Source: Torreya grandis
Taxonomy: Eukaryota > Streptophyta > Pinopsida > Cupressales > Taxaceae
DNA: 64,000 bases
Assembly: GCA_037957365.1 (NCBI GenBank)
Contig: JARHVA010001173.1
Location: forward strand, 3,618,501-3,682,500
Reading direction: 5' to 3'
The number at the start of each line of letters is the position of its first letter. Position 1 is the stretch's first letter. Shown here in pieces: positions 11,760-23,714 of this stretch. The position numbers and the translations under genes were made by a program. The notes beneath the pieces were generated by a model that worked only from the letters and a program-made list of their open reading frames with translations, had not been told where the DNA came from and made no database searches.

Positions 11760-12405
11760 GAGACAGAAGGCCAAGGCATATGGTCTTGAAGAAGCTACAG
11801 GATAGTGGTACAGGTTTTGATAGGTGGATGACTAAGCATGGCTTCAGTCAATGTCAGTGTAACTATTGTGGTTTTATCTTACTAGGTAGATGATGGTTGC
11901 AACATCATCTTGTTACTGTATGTGGGTGATTTGCTAGCAGGTTTGTACATACAGGGATTTGCTGAGCTAAGGGTAAGGTTAGTTCAGAGGCGTGTCATGA
12001 AGAATTTGAAGCAGCAAAATTCTTTGGCATAAGAGACATGGAGATTTGATCTCCAGTGGGAGCTAATGTGAAGATGGTGTTGGCGGGGTTCATGATGCAG
12101 GTTGTAGAATCAGAAAGCACACCAAGGGCTGGACAGTTCAAGCTTAGCTTGAAATAGGGTTCGAAATCACATGAGGTCTAGTGTAGACCTGAGTTATTTT
12201 CCCAAGCAGTGGGGGTTGTCAGAAAGTATGGAGCCAATTTGGGGAAGGAGTACTGGAGGGCAGTTCAGTGGGACTAGCAGCAGGGATTCTTGTTATGCAG
12301 GGTCAAGTTCTTCACTACATGGATATGTAGGTTCGGATGTGGCAGGTTACTTTGATGACAGGTGTAGCATCACAGGTTGTGTGGTGGTTAGTCTTCAGGA
12401 TTGAT
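11760..12405 (+). pseudogene. C1 reverse transcriptase and RNase H fragments
   Basis: In shifting frames this keeps the end of Copia reverse transcriptase. The pieces are a YGL block near 11780, a segment like WMTKHGFSQCQCNYC at about 11826-11870, and the active-site box at 11919-11930, which reads YVGD instead of YVDD. RNase H follows as HGYVGSDVAGYFDDRCSITG (12321-12380), which is the Copia GYxDADxAGxxDxRxSTTG motif with changes. The first half of reverse transcriptase is missing. The fragments give Copia membership but no activity. Confidence 0.7.
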
Positions 12406-12490
12406 CTTGAAGAGGAATACAAGCCAAGGAATAATTTAGATGGTGTATGGTACAGGTACAGGTGCAGCTATTTATCTCCAAGTGGGAGAT

Positions 12491-13464
12491 TGTTAGGTTG
12501 TGGAGCTAAAAGCTTCACCAGGATGCAAGTAGGAGAAGTTATGGAGGATGCAAAGTTATGGGGAGTTGTAGAATCAGTTGTAGGGAAACCGGCATCAGTC
12601 TGATCAACCGACATCGGTCAGATAGCAAAGAGGAAGCAACCAGCATCGATCACCAGTCAGCTGACATCGGTCATGGAGGAGCCGACGTCAGCAGCCTGTG
12701 TGAGAACAGGCAATTTGCATGATGAATCTGGGAGAGTCTATTTTGAGACTGTTAGTTTGCATGTTGAAGGCTAGTCATAGTCTTGAGTTGTGAGTCTAAT
12801 TATTGTAATTAGGTTAGTCTAATTATTGTAAGCATGAGATCTATATATGGACTCATGGGCTGTATTGTAAACTTGTGCTAGAAAGCCATTGGGCTTGTAG
12901 AGAGAGCTAGTGTAGTTCCTCCTAGTTACCAAATAGGGGTACTGAGAGTGTATGATCAGAGAGAGTTGCAGGTTGTGCAAGTTCTTGGAGAAGATCCACT
13001 GGGGTACTGGTTGAAGAATCATAAGGACTTGGTGAGGCAAGGACAAGGGTTCTTCAGGTGTGTAGAAAGACATCTACATGGTGAGTATGATCTAGTTATT
13101 TATAGGTAGCAGCAGAGAGCAGGTGATCTACTTGAAGTACAGTTGTGTACTTGGTGAATTGGCAGCATGTTACTGACTGGTTGGAGAGGTGAACATAAAT
13201 TCTATATTGGAGTTGATTGTTATGACCAAGAGAGAGAGGGAAGAAGGTCTTGAGGAGTGGCGAACCTTTGAGGTGGAGGAAGAAGTGGCATCTTCCTTAT
13301 TGTATATTCTTCTGAGTGATTATTAATACAATTGTGTATTGTCTCTCAATTCCTGTGTTGTTTCATATTTCTAGTTACTTTATATTTTTGGTTAAATTCC
13401 ATGATTAGTTGATAATACGAGAAGTAATCATATGTGCTCTAATTGGTAGAGCAAGATCCTGACA
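12491..13464 (+). repeat. C1 3' LTR (974 bp)
   Basis: It starts TGTTAGG right after AAGTGGGAGAT and ends CCTGACA before CATTG. It has five copies of the CCGACRTCRGTCA motif at about 12588-12695. The 67 bases at 12675-12741 are absent from the 5' LTR and account exactly for the length difference. Confidence 0.9.
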
Positions 13465-14410
13465 CATTGTAATCCCCTAAAGCACTAATTTCTTCAATAA
13501 TAGAGATTTCCACTTCAAATTCATTTTTCTATAGAAAGATGTCTCTATAGACTTCCTTGTTCCATATTTTTAGCTTGTTTTTTAGGAAGTTGAGATTTTT
13601 TGAGAGAACAAACATGGTTGATCCTAAAAAAGGTTCTTCCCACCATTATTTCAAGGAATCTATGAAGCTGGTGTGATGGGTCCACATGCTTTAAAATATG
13701 AAAGGGAAAAATTTGGGCTTAGAGAATTTATCATCTTCAAAAATCATGGGATTGTGGTTAGACCAAATTTTAGGTAGAGAAAAGAGATTACTGGAATAAA
13801 GAATTTCCCAATTTAAGGAGATTAAAAAAAAATCTCCCAAACTTATATTGGACCAAGTATAAGGTATTCCATTGATATCCATATCTACTAAGACCACATT
13901 TGCAATGAAGTCATTAAAATTATAGCATGTTATCAGTAAGGTCAATGAGGCCACCTTTTTTGTCCCTTGGGCTAAGTGGAGTGTTGAAATCACCTACCAC
14001 AATACAATTCCAATTGGTGTAATTCTTACAAAAGTCCATAAGTGCTTTCCATAAGAGGTTTCTGGAAGATTTGGATTTTGGGGCATACACATTGGTGAGA
14101 ATCCATTTATTCTTGCTTGTAATGTTAGTGAATAAGACAAATATTTAGTTTGAGGATTTTTAAAGTAGGTCACCTTCTAAAGTGATAGGATTCCAAAAGA
14201 TAGCCAGTCCTCTTGATGCACTTATGGATTATGAGGTGAAAACATGGAATTTTTATAAATTCATGCCACATTAATTTTGAGAGTATAATTAGACACTTTT
14301 ATTTCCTAAATGAGAAAAATAGAGGGGTTAACCCATTTTACAGTATTACAAAGTGTTATTTGTTTATTGGGGTTATTTAAACCCCTAACATTCCAAGAGA
14401 GAACTTTCAT
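13465..14410 (-). pseudogene. LINE ORF2 N-terminus: APE-type endonuclease
   Basis: The minus-strand start codon at 14410 opens with MKVLSWNVRGLNNP, the signature N-terminus of plant L1 ORF2. The endonuclease then shows an E in the L-stop-EIKV block (Gln lost to a stop), GDFNTPLSP with the catalytic Asp/Asn (about 13995-13970), GIPYTWSN (about 13880-13855) and SNH at about 13762-13754 in place of the catalytic SDH (codon at 13757-13759 changed from Asp to Asn). The frame then runs toward the Copia junction. This nuclease would nick the target DNA. Here it is dead. Confidence 0.85.
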
Positions 14411-14869
14411 TTTTTATCCTGTTGGATCTTAAGAATTTTTTGAGAGCCATTAGTAATCTCTTTTGTAGTTTCTAGATTTCTAGTTAAGATTCTAGGAGAT
14501 CTTCCAACTAGTTTAGGAGTAACTCTAAGGTTAGATTTCTTCCTTCCTTTTTTGGGTCTAGGATAGACAAGAATCCCTTCATCCTTAGGGAGGTCTCAAG
14601 AAGAAGACATGGGGTTAGAGCATTATCCTACTTCCCTATCAAATAAGGGGAAAGAGGGAGGGAGTGGATGGGGGGTCCCTAAGGGGGGAGGGGAGAGACC
14701 CAATCTAGTAAAGAGGGGGTTTTTTTTTAGCAAGGGCTTGACCAATCTCCAAAGGGGGGATGAGAGGAATAGGTAGAGGGGGGGAAATAGGGGAGAAGGT
14801 AAAGGTGATTAGGGGAGAAAATGAGGGGGGAGAGGTACCAAGAGAGAAGAATTAGGGAGGAAGAAGGTC

Positions 14870-16209
14870 AAATCTAGGGGGAAGGGGGGAATGAGTTGAT
14901 GGAGGGATAGGGGAGAAAGAAGGGGAAAACCATGAAGTGAGGAGAGATAAAACTAAGGGATAAAAGAGGGGGAAGGGAGAGAAGGAGAGTTGGTGGAGGG
15001 GGAAGGAAAAGCACTAGGGGGAGGGGGGAGAAGGGAAGGGGGAGTAGGGCCAAGGAGAGGGTAGGGGAAGGGGGCTGGAGGGGGCATGCCCAAAATGTTG
15101 GGAGCACTCAAGGGCTCAAAATAAAGAAATGAAAAAAGAAGAGTGATAGGGTTAGTGTATTTCATACCTTTGAGACCATTCAAAGAAAAATATAGCATGG
15201 GAGACTGAGAAGAAGCTTGTAAAATAGGGATGATCAAGGTAGAAGCCTACATAAGTACAACAAATTTTGGATTGGTGGTCTTCTTGAGATTGATTGAAGG
15301 ATAATATTTAGAGGAGTCCTTATGGGTATTTAGGGAGAGCCAATCCTTATCAATCATTTTGAGTGAGAATCCTTCTTTGAGGCATCAGCTTTGTCTCTAA
15401 GCAGGGAGGATTCCTCTAAAACATGTCTTTTTTTGGGTAGTCATGCAATGTGTGACTAGGAACATCAGAACTGGGGTAGATAATAATATTGTTTTCATAA
15501 ATAATGTTCTGAGTCTAGACACCATACTTAGATTTTATCTTAATATCATGGAGAAGGGGCTTATTTCTGACAAAAAAATGTGAACATGGGAAACAACTAT
15601 TCTCTAATGAGAGAGAGTGATTGGGTCAATTTTGATGGGTTGACTCAGAGCTCTAGAAATTCCAAAGATAACTTCCAAGTGCCAATATTCTAGTGGGAGC
15701 TTAGGCAAGAGGACCCACATGGGAACGTCATTTATGGTAGTGGAGTTGAGACTCAAGATATCCTTCCATCTTCTAACTAAAATGGTAGCCTTCCCTATGA
15801 ACCAGGGGCCTTTTGAAAGGGCCTTGATGCAATATTTTTGGAGATAGAAATTAGAGAGAAAGAAACCCCTGGCTAATGTAATGACATATAATTGACCCTT
15901 TGGTTTCCATCTTTATTTGGCTCATTTTTTGAAGGCATATATGTTCAACTAAAAATCATTGACTCTTTCTAGAATGGATTTGTCAATTTCCACATCAGCT
16001 TGTTCTATAATGGTGTCTAAGACTAGGATGATAGTTTTATTGTTTGCATCAACTAGGAAAATATAGTTTCCTAAAGGTACATGGCCTACTAGATGAAAAA
16101 AATTGACCATGTCATCCCATAAGGGTTTGGAAAGGCTAGGGTTTAGTAATTTTTGAGTTGGAAAAGAGATGTACAAAAGTTTGGGACTAGATCTAACAAA
16201 TTTGGACAT
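14870..16209 (-). pseudogene. LINE ORF1 with DUF4283-like domain and Pro-rich tail
   Basis: The frame starts near 16209 (minus). Around 15900-15640 it reads GFFLSNFYLQKYCIKAL, SKGPWFIGKATILVRRW, then PMWVLLPKLPLEYWHLEV, which is the DUF4283 signature of plant L1 ORF1 proteins (residues from about 90 to 190). A decayed linker follows. The final part (about 15110-14870) is strongly Pro/Ser-rich and on the plus strand appears as a G/A-rich run. No CCHC knuckle was found. ORF1 proteins bind the LINE RNA. Several stops and frame shifts are present. Confidence 0.8.
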
Positions 16210-16393
16210 TTATCCTAATGGCCCAAAGGATGAAGCAACTCATGAGAAGAGTCATGTGATTATGCAATAGAATTGACTATGGGTGTTTCACTGATGAATC
16301 CATCTTGAGGCTAGGCACTATGAATTTGGCCTATCTAATATTCCCACCTAAACAAAAATTTAAACTGCTAAAGGTCTTTAATAATGTTCATTA

Positions 16394-16406
16394 GTGACTT
16401 GTATTT
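16394..16406. repeat. Right target-site duplication of the LINE
   Basis: GTGACTTGTATTT is identical to 4620-4632 and is followed by sequence that continues the interrupted G1 LTR (CAATATGGTTT, matched at 62532). Confidence 0.85.
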
Positions 16407-17975
16407 CAATATGGTTTGGAAATGATTATTAAGTAGTATTTAGATTTCATTGGATGTTTGTTGGTAATTATTTATATATTTCTTTCTTTTCCTTTTTTAA
16501 TCCATGGAAAGTAGGAAATGCTCCTCAAGTTACTATTTATTGTATAGTATGTATTAGATTTAAATGAAAAGAGGATAATTGAATTTTAAAGATGTCTTGA
16601 AGTTTGATTTCTCATATCAAAATTTGGGTTTGTAATTTCATTTAAAATTGGTCATTGTTATTTATTACGTAGATTGCCATTTTGGTTTTGGATTTACATT
16701 TATAAATGAATAGTGATATTCGTTACTATAATTTTCAAATGACTATGTTTTTGTATAGTGGGAAAATGAAATTTTGGGCATCATTACAATTTTATACACA
16801 TTGTGCAATATGAATATGCTTATTTTAATTGTATCATTTAAAAAATCTACTTCTTATAGGTTTATGAATGTATAAAATTGTAAAACTTGTTGTAGGTGGT
16901 TATTGTTGTCTTTGATATTAACATTTGTTGGATTGATAACTTACTAACTATTTTTTATATATATATGAATTTCAAAAGGTAATTGACTATATTTTGATTC
17001 AAGGTGTAGTTGGAGTAAGAATGAATTATGGGTTTCATATGAATGAAAATATGAATACATTAGTTGTGTGTTTATTATAATGTTATTGAAATTAATAGGT
17101 TGCACATTACAAAGTTGTGTATGATAAGTCAATGGCATAATTCATTTATGAATTAATTATTGATTGGAAATTTCCATAAATGTTGAAATGTTTCATTAAA
17201 ATTACATAAATATTGATGAGTTTAATATTTATTATCATCATTGAGTAATTTTGAATATTAATTCTTAAATTAGTATGGAAGATAACATGGTTGTAATTGA
17301 TGATTATTTCGAAGGCATTTAGAGAATTTTTACTAATTTTATAATTTTAATATGTGAATTAAAGATGTACAATAGTTAAATTAAGATATATTTATTACTT
17401 AAAATATATCTTTTGAAATACACATGATATGGATGAAGTGCTTTGTCAGCTAGTTATATATGGATATATTTATATGATTTACTTCTTTGTAAATATGAAT
17501 AATGACTTATCATTATCGGTTTCATAAAAGTGTGTAATTAATATTTAAATAAATTAATTAGTGATAACGACCCAAAATTATCATTTCATTTCATACTTAT
17601 TTATTAATATATGAGATAAAAAGGGCATCACTAAGTCAAATTACAATAATAAGCAATTTTAACAACTTGGGTTCTATTAGATTATTATTTGAATGCAAAT
17701 TCAACTTTATATAAGATGGTATCTATGTTTGAATATATTTTTGGTATGTTAGTGAAAATTATTTCTTTCATTTAAGCATTGATTCAAGTATTGTTGGTTC
17801 CCATTCATTTACTAGTTTTTAGGAGCTAATTGATAAGCTTAGTGTAATTACATTATGATGGAAATTTACTAGAAATATTGAGATGATGTAAGATTTAATC
17901 TAAGGACATGATCCCTTATGATATTTAATCTCATTAATAAATATATTTTTATTTAATAAACATATAAAGTATAAG
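16407..17975 (+). repeat. G1 5' LTR, second segment (partly inferred)
   Basis: The first 40 bp or so match the 3' LTR copy at 62527-62564, which shows that the LTR continues here after the LINE. Beyond that no second copy is in the window, so membership in the LTR is inferred from the layout. The sequence is AT-rich, without coding potential, and ends at the G3 insertion. Confidence 0.6.
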
Positions 17976-19500
17976 TGATGTAGAGGAAACTTCTGATCAA
18001 CACTCACTTTTCTTTCTTCAACTTGCTTATTCCTTTACAAAGGATCATAGGCAAAATAACTCAATAAATTATTTAGGTTTTCTTGATTATGTTAGGTTTT
18101 TGTAATCATATACCTAATTTTTAAAATCCTATTTTATCTCTAAAATAATCTACTCAACCTCTAAGTACAACTCTTTCATCACTCACTTCTTTCATTTGAT
18201 CTAGCCTTCTTATAGCCTTTTTTGACTATTCTCAAATGTACATATAAATGTAGACTAAAATTGAGAAATAAAAGTGATTTTTTGGTAACCTATATTTAAT
18301 ATATTCCCTTAAATAATTTTTATGACTTAACTCCACTCAGAAGTCACTTTTTTAACCACCTTCTAAGCCTAATTAGGTCTTTGCACCCCTGTTTCAAACA
18401 TAATCACCTTATGCCATACATAGCCATACAATACTAGGAAAAAAGTTATTAAATATCTTAGATAAACTAGAAAAAACTAATCACAAATTTTTATAGGTTT
18501 TTTATGGTGTATTCTATCACAATGTCATTTTTAGTTTCAAAACCCTAATATAGGATTTATACTGATTGTCAACTTGAGAGAGAACATTTACTTGATTCAA
18601 TATTTTCATGAGGTTTAATTTTCTTTTGATGATTTATTAAGGTATATATTGAACTTACACACATTATTGAATGTCTAAATCCTTTAAAATAACCTCTATC
18701 ACTTCTTTTAGATAAAATTTTGAGTTGACTATGTATAGTTTCACAGTCACCTATAGGGTTTATATAGATTTTTCTCTCATATAAGTATATAAAAAACTAC
18801 ATAAATATATAAATAACCTTATGATAATTTAAATATGTAATTACAATTGTATATATGTAATAAATCAACTTACACAAAATCTTTTCTTGCACATATGCAT
18901 ACTCAGTCTTCTAAACACAAAACACAGGCTACAATAAGGTCTGCATAATTGAACTTCAAAATTGAGGTACTCTTATTTATTTCCTTAGGGTTAGCACTAA
19001 TACATACTAAAATTCACCTCAAAAAAATATCTACTTTCATAATCATTTACAATTTTTATATGACCTATAAGTCCACTAATGGTTCTTGATTCCCTCTAAG
19101 AACATTGTGAGGCTCATAACAATCCTAGTTCATATCACAATTATATAAATGAATCAAAATGTGATTCAAGTAGGTTGTGAAGTAACATTGGCCCCATTAA
19201 TAACCTAATATAAAATATTAAATCATTAACTCTCCTTTAAACATGATTGAGGACTTAATATTTGACAAGAAAATTCAAAAATTCAAGTTAGCTAAATTAG
19301 CAAGAAAATGCCAATTTCAGATTCTAACCTATCTAAACACACTTTGACACTTGGATAAGATTTTTAAGTGTATTTTATGACTCCTAAATCCCTTATAACA
19401 ATATAAACAATCTATATAAACCCTATACAACTTGATCAATCCAAAATTGAAAAAATAAAAACAAGATAGAGTTCATACTTAGAAGGATGCTCCTACATCA
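17976..19500 (-). repeat. G3 3' LTR (left copy, 1525 bp)
   Basis: On the plus strand it begins TGATGTAGAGGAAAC and ends CTCCTACATCA. It is matched throughout by 22184-23714, for example ACACAGGCTACAATA near 18922 against ACACAGGCTATAATA near 23131, with scattered substitutions. Confidence 0.9.
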
Positions 19501-19579
19501 TACTACTGAGGAACAAAAAGAAATTTCCATGAAAGTTAAACTGATATTGTATTGTTCTTGTCCTCAGCATATCTCTCTT

Positions 19580-20600
19580 ATTCATTAAAACTTTTCAATT
19601 TCATATCCTCCTAGATCCCAAGGATTATTAGAAGAATTTAGACCTCTTTGAATCTTGGTTAAAGTTATTATGGCTCCTCCCTTGATGATGTATTTATTGT
19701 TATTGATATTCAAACTAAGAAATGCCAAATTTTCCTTGTTCTCTTTCCTCCAAATACCTACACATGAAATTAATAATTCAATAAAAATCACTTCTTTCTT
19801 GTCCTCTTTAGGTTCACATTATTTCACTCCAAATTTTTATTTCTCTTTAACTGCATTTACTACCTCTTGTATTGCTTATTATTGTTCCATCGAGCTATGG
19901 ACTACCTCTTTATTAATATTCACATCCATCTTGATGATGTCATTTATTCCCATCCATTGGTTTTTGCCTTTACTAGGTTCACAATCAACATGATGCTCTT
20001 TTTTTCTATCACCTTTTACTTCCACTTCACTCTTCTTTTCTATTTGTTATTCATGTATCACTTGATTGATCACATTATTCTACCTACTTATCAAATTTCT
20101 AAGCATTGAGTTCTTTAAAGCAATTTTTATCAATATACTGATTTTTTTAATAAATTCTTCTAAATACCCCACATTACTTATCAATGAAAACTAACTATAA
20201 AACTCTATGAATAACTTTTCTAAGTGATATTTTGACAAAAAATTAGTTTCACAAGACAAACTAGACCCCTGTTCAGCTATAAAATCCATTTCTTGAGACT
20301 CACATAATGTATCACTCACCTCATTATGTTTGGCTAGATTTAGTATCTATGTAATTTTTGTAATCAACACCTTAGTACCTTTTTCAACTACTATATTCTC
20401 TTTTCTCACTTTTCTATTAACTTGTACTCCATCTTCTTTCTCTTGACCATTGTCTTTAGCTGATACTTTCTTGTTTTAAATTCTACAACTTGTTCCTTTT
20501 GGTAAATACTCTTTCTCTCCTAACATCATCACTCTAAACTATGTCTCTTTCTATGCTTGACTATCCTAAAATGGAGTTAGTGTATGTTTAATTCCATCCT
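19580..20600 (-). pseudogene. G3 region after the protease, unassigned polyprotein tail
   Basis: Minus-strand reading shows charged, low-complexity coding with stops, rich in Lys/Glu/Asn, including an open stretch at 19791-19585. It lies where the protease-to-reverse transcriptase linker of this Gypsy group would be. No reverse transcriptase motif is found. I cannot assign a domain. Confidence 0.4.
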
Positions 20601-21010
20601 TCTCAATAGTGTATGTGTTAGCCCTACCATCATGATTAGCTCTTCTATCATACTACCATGGTCTTCCAAATATGATATGGCAAACATCAATATGAATCAC
20701 ATCACACAAAACTTTGTCTTTATAACCACCAATCTACAAGTCTACATGACACTACTCATTAACTAGGATTTGATGATTTTTTAAAATCCAATAGACATGG
20801 TTAGGATTAGGAAGCACTTTTATATCTAATCCTATATTAGTTACAACTATGGAAGAAACAAGGTTATCTATGCTACCATTATCAACTATAACATTACAAC
20901 ATTTACCTCTACTTTTGCACATTATCTTGAATAATGTCTTTCTTTGTGGTGGATCTTTCTCTTCATGGATTGACTTCAATATAACTATCCTCTTCAATAA
21001 ACTCTCTCCT
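20600..21010 (-). pseudogene. G3 retropepsin-like protease
   Basis: The frame reads CNVIVDNGSIDNLVSS (about 20900-20855), then a GLDIKVLPNPNHVYW block, NEQ-like HVDL, GGYKDKVLCDVI (about 20730) and HIIFGRPW (about 20660). This is the order of chromovirus/Tekay-type retropepsins. The active-site triad reads D-N-G instead of D-S/T-G, with the catalytic Asp codon at 20881-20883 kept. Stops occur after about residue 85. In an intact element it would cut the Gag-Pol precursor. Confidence 0.75.
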
Positions 21011-21099
21011 ATTTTAGTTTCTTAAACATACTTTGGTAATGACTCCACACTTTCTTCTTCTGGTTTAACTACTTGATTCTTGCTTTCACTCCAACAGCT

Positions 21100-22150
21100 G
21101 CCATCTTGAAGATCTTCTAGACATTCATATGATCTATGTCCTAAAAAATTATTACATTTGAAGCATTTACCTATAAATCCACTATATCCTCTTCCTCTAC
21201 CTTAATTTTTTCCACATATGAATCCATAACCACCGTTACTAGGTTAACTTGTACTTTCAAAACTACTTACAACTTCCTTACTATAGTTTGTTATTGATTT
21301 ATATTACTTGACTATGTTATTCCTTCTTGCTAACCTCTACCTCTATAAATTATACCTCTACCTTTCTTTTGTGAATTTGACTTCTATTAAAAATTTCCTC
21401 TACCTTCAACATAGATTGATAGGCCTATTCTACTATCTTAGGAGACAAGATGTTGATTTCATCTTAAATACTAAACTTCAATCCATTAATGTACTTGGTA
21501 AATTTTTCAACATCCTCCTCTATATGTATTTATTTGATGGTTAGTTTTTAGAATTATTATATGCATTATTTCAATGACATATCATTTTATCTCAAATTTT
21601 GTATCCTTATAAATAAATTAGTTTGGTAGTCCTTAGGCATGAATTTTTCCTTCATCTTGGCCAACATTCTATCCCATGACCTTATATGTTCTTTTACCCT
21701 TCTTCTTTGTTATTCATGTACTCCATAACACCATAAGGATGCATGAGCCTTCAAAATTGTCATTGAAAACTTCACCTTATTTTCTACATTCATCTCTTCA
21801 TATTCAAAGTATTTATTCATTGTTATTATCTAATCAATCAACTCATCAACATTGAGACTACCCTCATACATTGACACCTCTAATTTTGGCTTTGATGTCA
21901 CACCTACAACTGATCTAATGAATATTTATTTCATTCTAACTTATTATCCTCCTTCTACAGATTCTTATTTAGGAAACTCTTCCTCTCCTTCACTCACATC
22001 ACCTTAACTCATGTCTCTTCTCTAAGCTAATTCCATAGCTTACAATTTAGCTTGCAAGTTTCTCACCTCAACCACTAAGGCATCAATTGCCTACAATATT
22101 TTTTGAGATATTATTGTCCCATGTACTCTAGATTCCATGTTTATTACTAT
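21100..22150 (-). pseudogene. G3 Gag with Retrotrans_gag domain and CCHC knuckle
   Basis: It starts MESRVHGT near 22140 and has a coiled segment (VEVRNLQAKL). The capsid-type Retrotrans_gag block then follows: SMYEGSLNVDELID, ASLWCYGV, RVKEHIRSWDRML, KEKFMPKDYQ and KFTKYINGL, at about 21890-21450. A zinc knuckle CFKCNNFLGHRSYEC with all four ligands is kept at 21165-21121. The family role is particle formation and RNA packaging. About ten stops, nearly all at Gln or Trp positions, break the frame. A gag left with protease alone is typical of non-autonomous derivatives that borrow pol in trans. Confidence 0.85.
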
Positions 22151-22168
22151 ACTCCCAATATATCTTAG

Positions 22169-22180
22169 GCTATGATACCA
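22169..22180 (-). promoter_or_regulatory. G3 primer-binding site
   Basis: On the minus strand TGGTATCATAGC lies three bases after the right LTR. It matches initiator tRNA-Met sites (TGGTATCAGAGC) with one change, and it fixes the element orientation. Confidence 0.8.
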
Positions 22181-22183
22181 AAA

Positions 22184-23714
22184 ATATATAGAGGAAACTT
22201 ATGATCGACACTAACTTTTCTTAATTCAACTTGCTTATTCCTTAACAAAGTCTCATAGGCAATAGTTCAGTAAATTATTCAAGTTTTATTGATTATATTA
22301 GGGTTTTTATAATCATATACCTAATTTTAAAAATCCTTTTTTATCTCCTAACTAATTTTCTCAACCTCTTAGTATAAATCTTTCATCACTCACTACTTAT
22401 TTCGTTTGTTCTAGCCTTCTTGTAGCTTTATTTACTATTTTCAATTATATAGACAAATGAAGACTAAAATTGAGAAAATAAAGTAATTTTTGGGTACCCT
22501 ATATAAAATAAATTCCCTTAAAGAATTTTTATGACTTAACTCCACTCAGAAGCCACTTTTCTACCCACCTTCTAGGCCTAATTAGGTCTCTACACCTGTT
22601 TCAAACAAAGTCACCTTATGCCATACAAAACCATACCATACTAGGAAACAAGTTACTAAATCTCTTAGATAAAAAAAAAAACTAACTGATCATAAAAATT
22701 TAGAGGTTTTTTATGGTATATTCTCTCACAATTTCATTTTCAATTTCAAAACCCTAATACAGGGTTTATACTGACTATGTCAACCTGAGAGAGAATATTT
22801 GATTGATTCAATCTTGTCATGAAGTTTAAAACTTCTATGATGTTTGATTAAGGTATATATTCAACTTCCACATGTTATTTAATGTATAAATCCTTTTAAA
22901 TAACCTTTTGTACTTCTATTAGACAAAATTTTGAGTTGACTATGTATAGTTATAAAGTCACCTACAAGGTTTGTAAAGATTTTTCTCACACATAAGTATA
23001 TAAGCAAAGAAATAAATATATAAATATCCTTATGATAATTTAAATATGTAATTACCAATTTATATATGTAATAAATCAACTTCCATAGAATCTTTCATTA
23101 CACATATGCATACTCAATTTTATAAACACAAAACACAGGCTATAATAGGGTATACATAATTGAACTTCAAAATTGAGGTATTCTTATTTATTTCATTGGG
23201 TTTAGAACTCATACATCCAAAAATTCACCTCAAAAAATTTATCTACTTTCATAATCATTTACAAGTTTTATATGACCTATAATTCTTCCAACGATTCTTG
23301 ATTCCCTCCAAGAACATTGAGAGGATCATAACCATCCTAGTTCATATCATAATTATATAAATGACTCAACATGTGATTAAATTAGGTAGTGAAGTAATAT
23401 TTACCAATTATATAACCTAATATAAAATATTACATCATTTAATCTCATTTAAACATGACCAAGGACCTAAGACTTGATAAAAAAAATTCAAAAATTTAAG
23501 TTAGCTAAATTGGCAAGAAAATGCTAATTTTATATTCTAACCTATCTAAACACACGTTGACACTTGGAGAAGATTATAAAATGTATTTTATGACTCATAA
23601 ATAACTTATAATAACATAAAAAAACCTATATAAACCTTAGATAACTTGATCAAGATAAAATTGAGCAAATAAAAACAAGACAAAGTTCATCCTTAGAAGG
23701 ATGCTCCTGCATCA
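22184..23714 (-). repeat. G3 5' LTR (right copy, 1531 bp)
   Basis: This is the second copy of 17976-19500. The inner end has decayed to ATATATAGAGG. The outer end CTCCTGCATCA keeps the CA/TG-type terminus next to ATAAT. Confidence 0.9.

Larger units (their letters stand above)
9467..13464 (+). mobile_element. Non-autonomous Copia relic C1
   Basis: This is a complete LTR unit of 3998 bp with perfect 5-bp target duplications CATTG (9462-9466 and 13465-13469). Its LTRs start TGTTAGG and end CCTGACA. An iMet primer-binding site follows the 5' LTR, and a purine tract ends AAGTGGGAGAT before the 3' LTR. Inside are protease, GAG_pre-integrase, fragments of reverse transcriptase and RNase H, but no integrase. 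A short-motif array takes its place. The same layout is seen in C3 at 47-50 kb, so the deletion is a family trait rather than local decay. It sits in the LINE ORF2. Confidence 0.9.
4633..16393 (-). mobile_element. L1-type LINE inserted in the G1 5' LTR (minus strand)
   Basis: This is a non-LTR retrotransposon about 7.8 kb long once the 4.0-kb Copia inside it is removed. In minus-strand order it has ORF1 with a DUF4283-like domain and proline-rich tail (16209-14870), and ORF2 with an APE-type endonuclease (from 14410), reverse transcriptase, zf-RVT and RNase H (down to about 6270). A further coding stretch of unknown family follows (6014-4960), then a short A tail at 4633. Thirteen-bp target duplications flank it. 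The domain set is that of plant L1 elements with a terminal RNase H. All frames are broken, so it is inactive. Confidence 0.85.
17976..23714 (-). mobile_element. Gag-pro-only Gypsy derivative G3 (minus strand)
   Basis: This element has two LTRs of about 1.53 kb in minus orientation, a TGGTATCATAGC primer-binding site on the minus strand, a chromovirus-type gag with a CCHC knuckle, and a protease. Reverse transcriptase, RNase H and integrase are absent. Flanks are ATAAG (17971-17975) and ATAAT (23715-23719), a 5-bp duplication with one mismatch. No good polypurine tract was found next to the left (3') LTR, which suggests that the pol part was deleted together with it. It sits in the G1 5' LTR. 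Confidence 0.85.

Noticed and set aside
9467..13464. C1 as an intact autonomous Copia
   Set aside because: No integrase, only the end of reverse transcriptase, an altered YVGD box and a lost protease triad.
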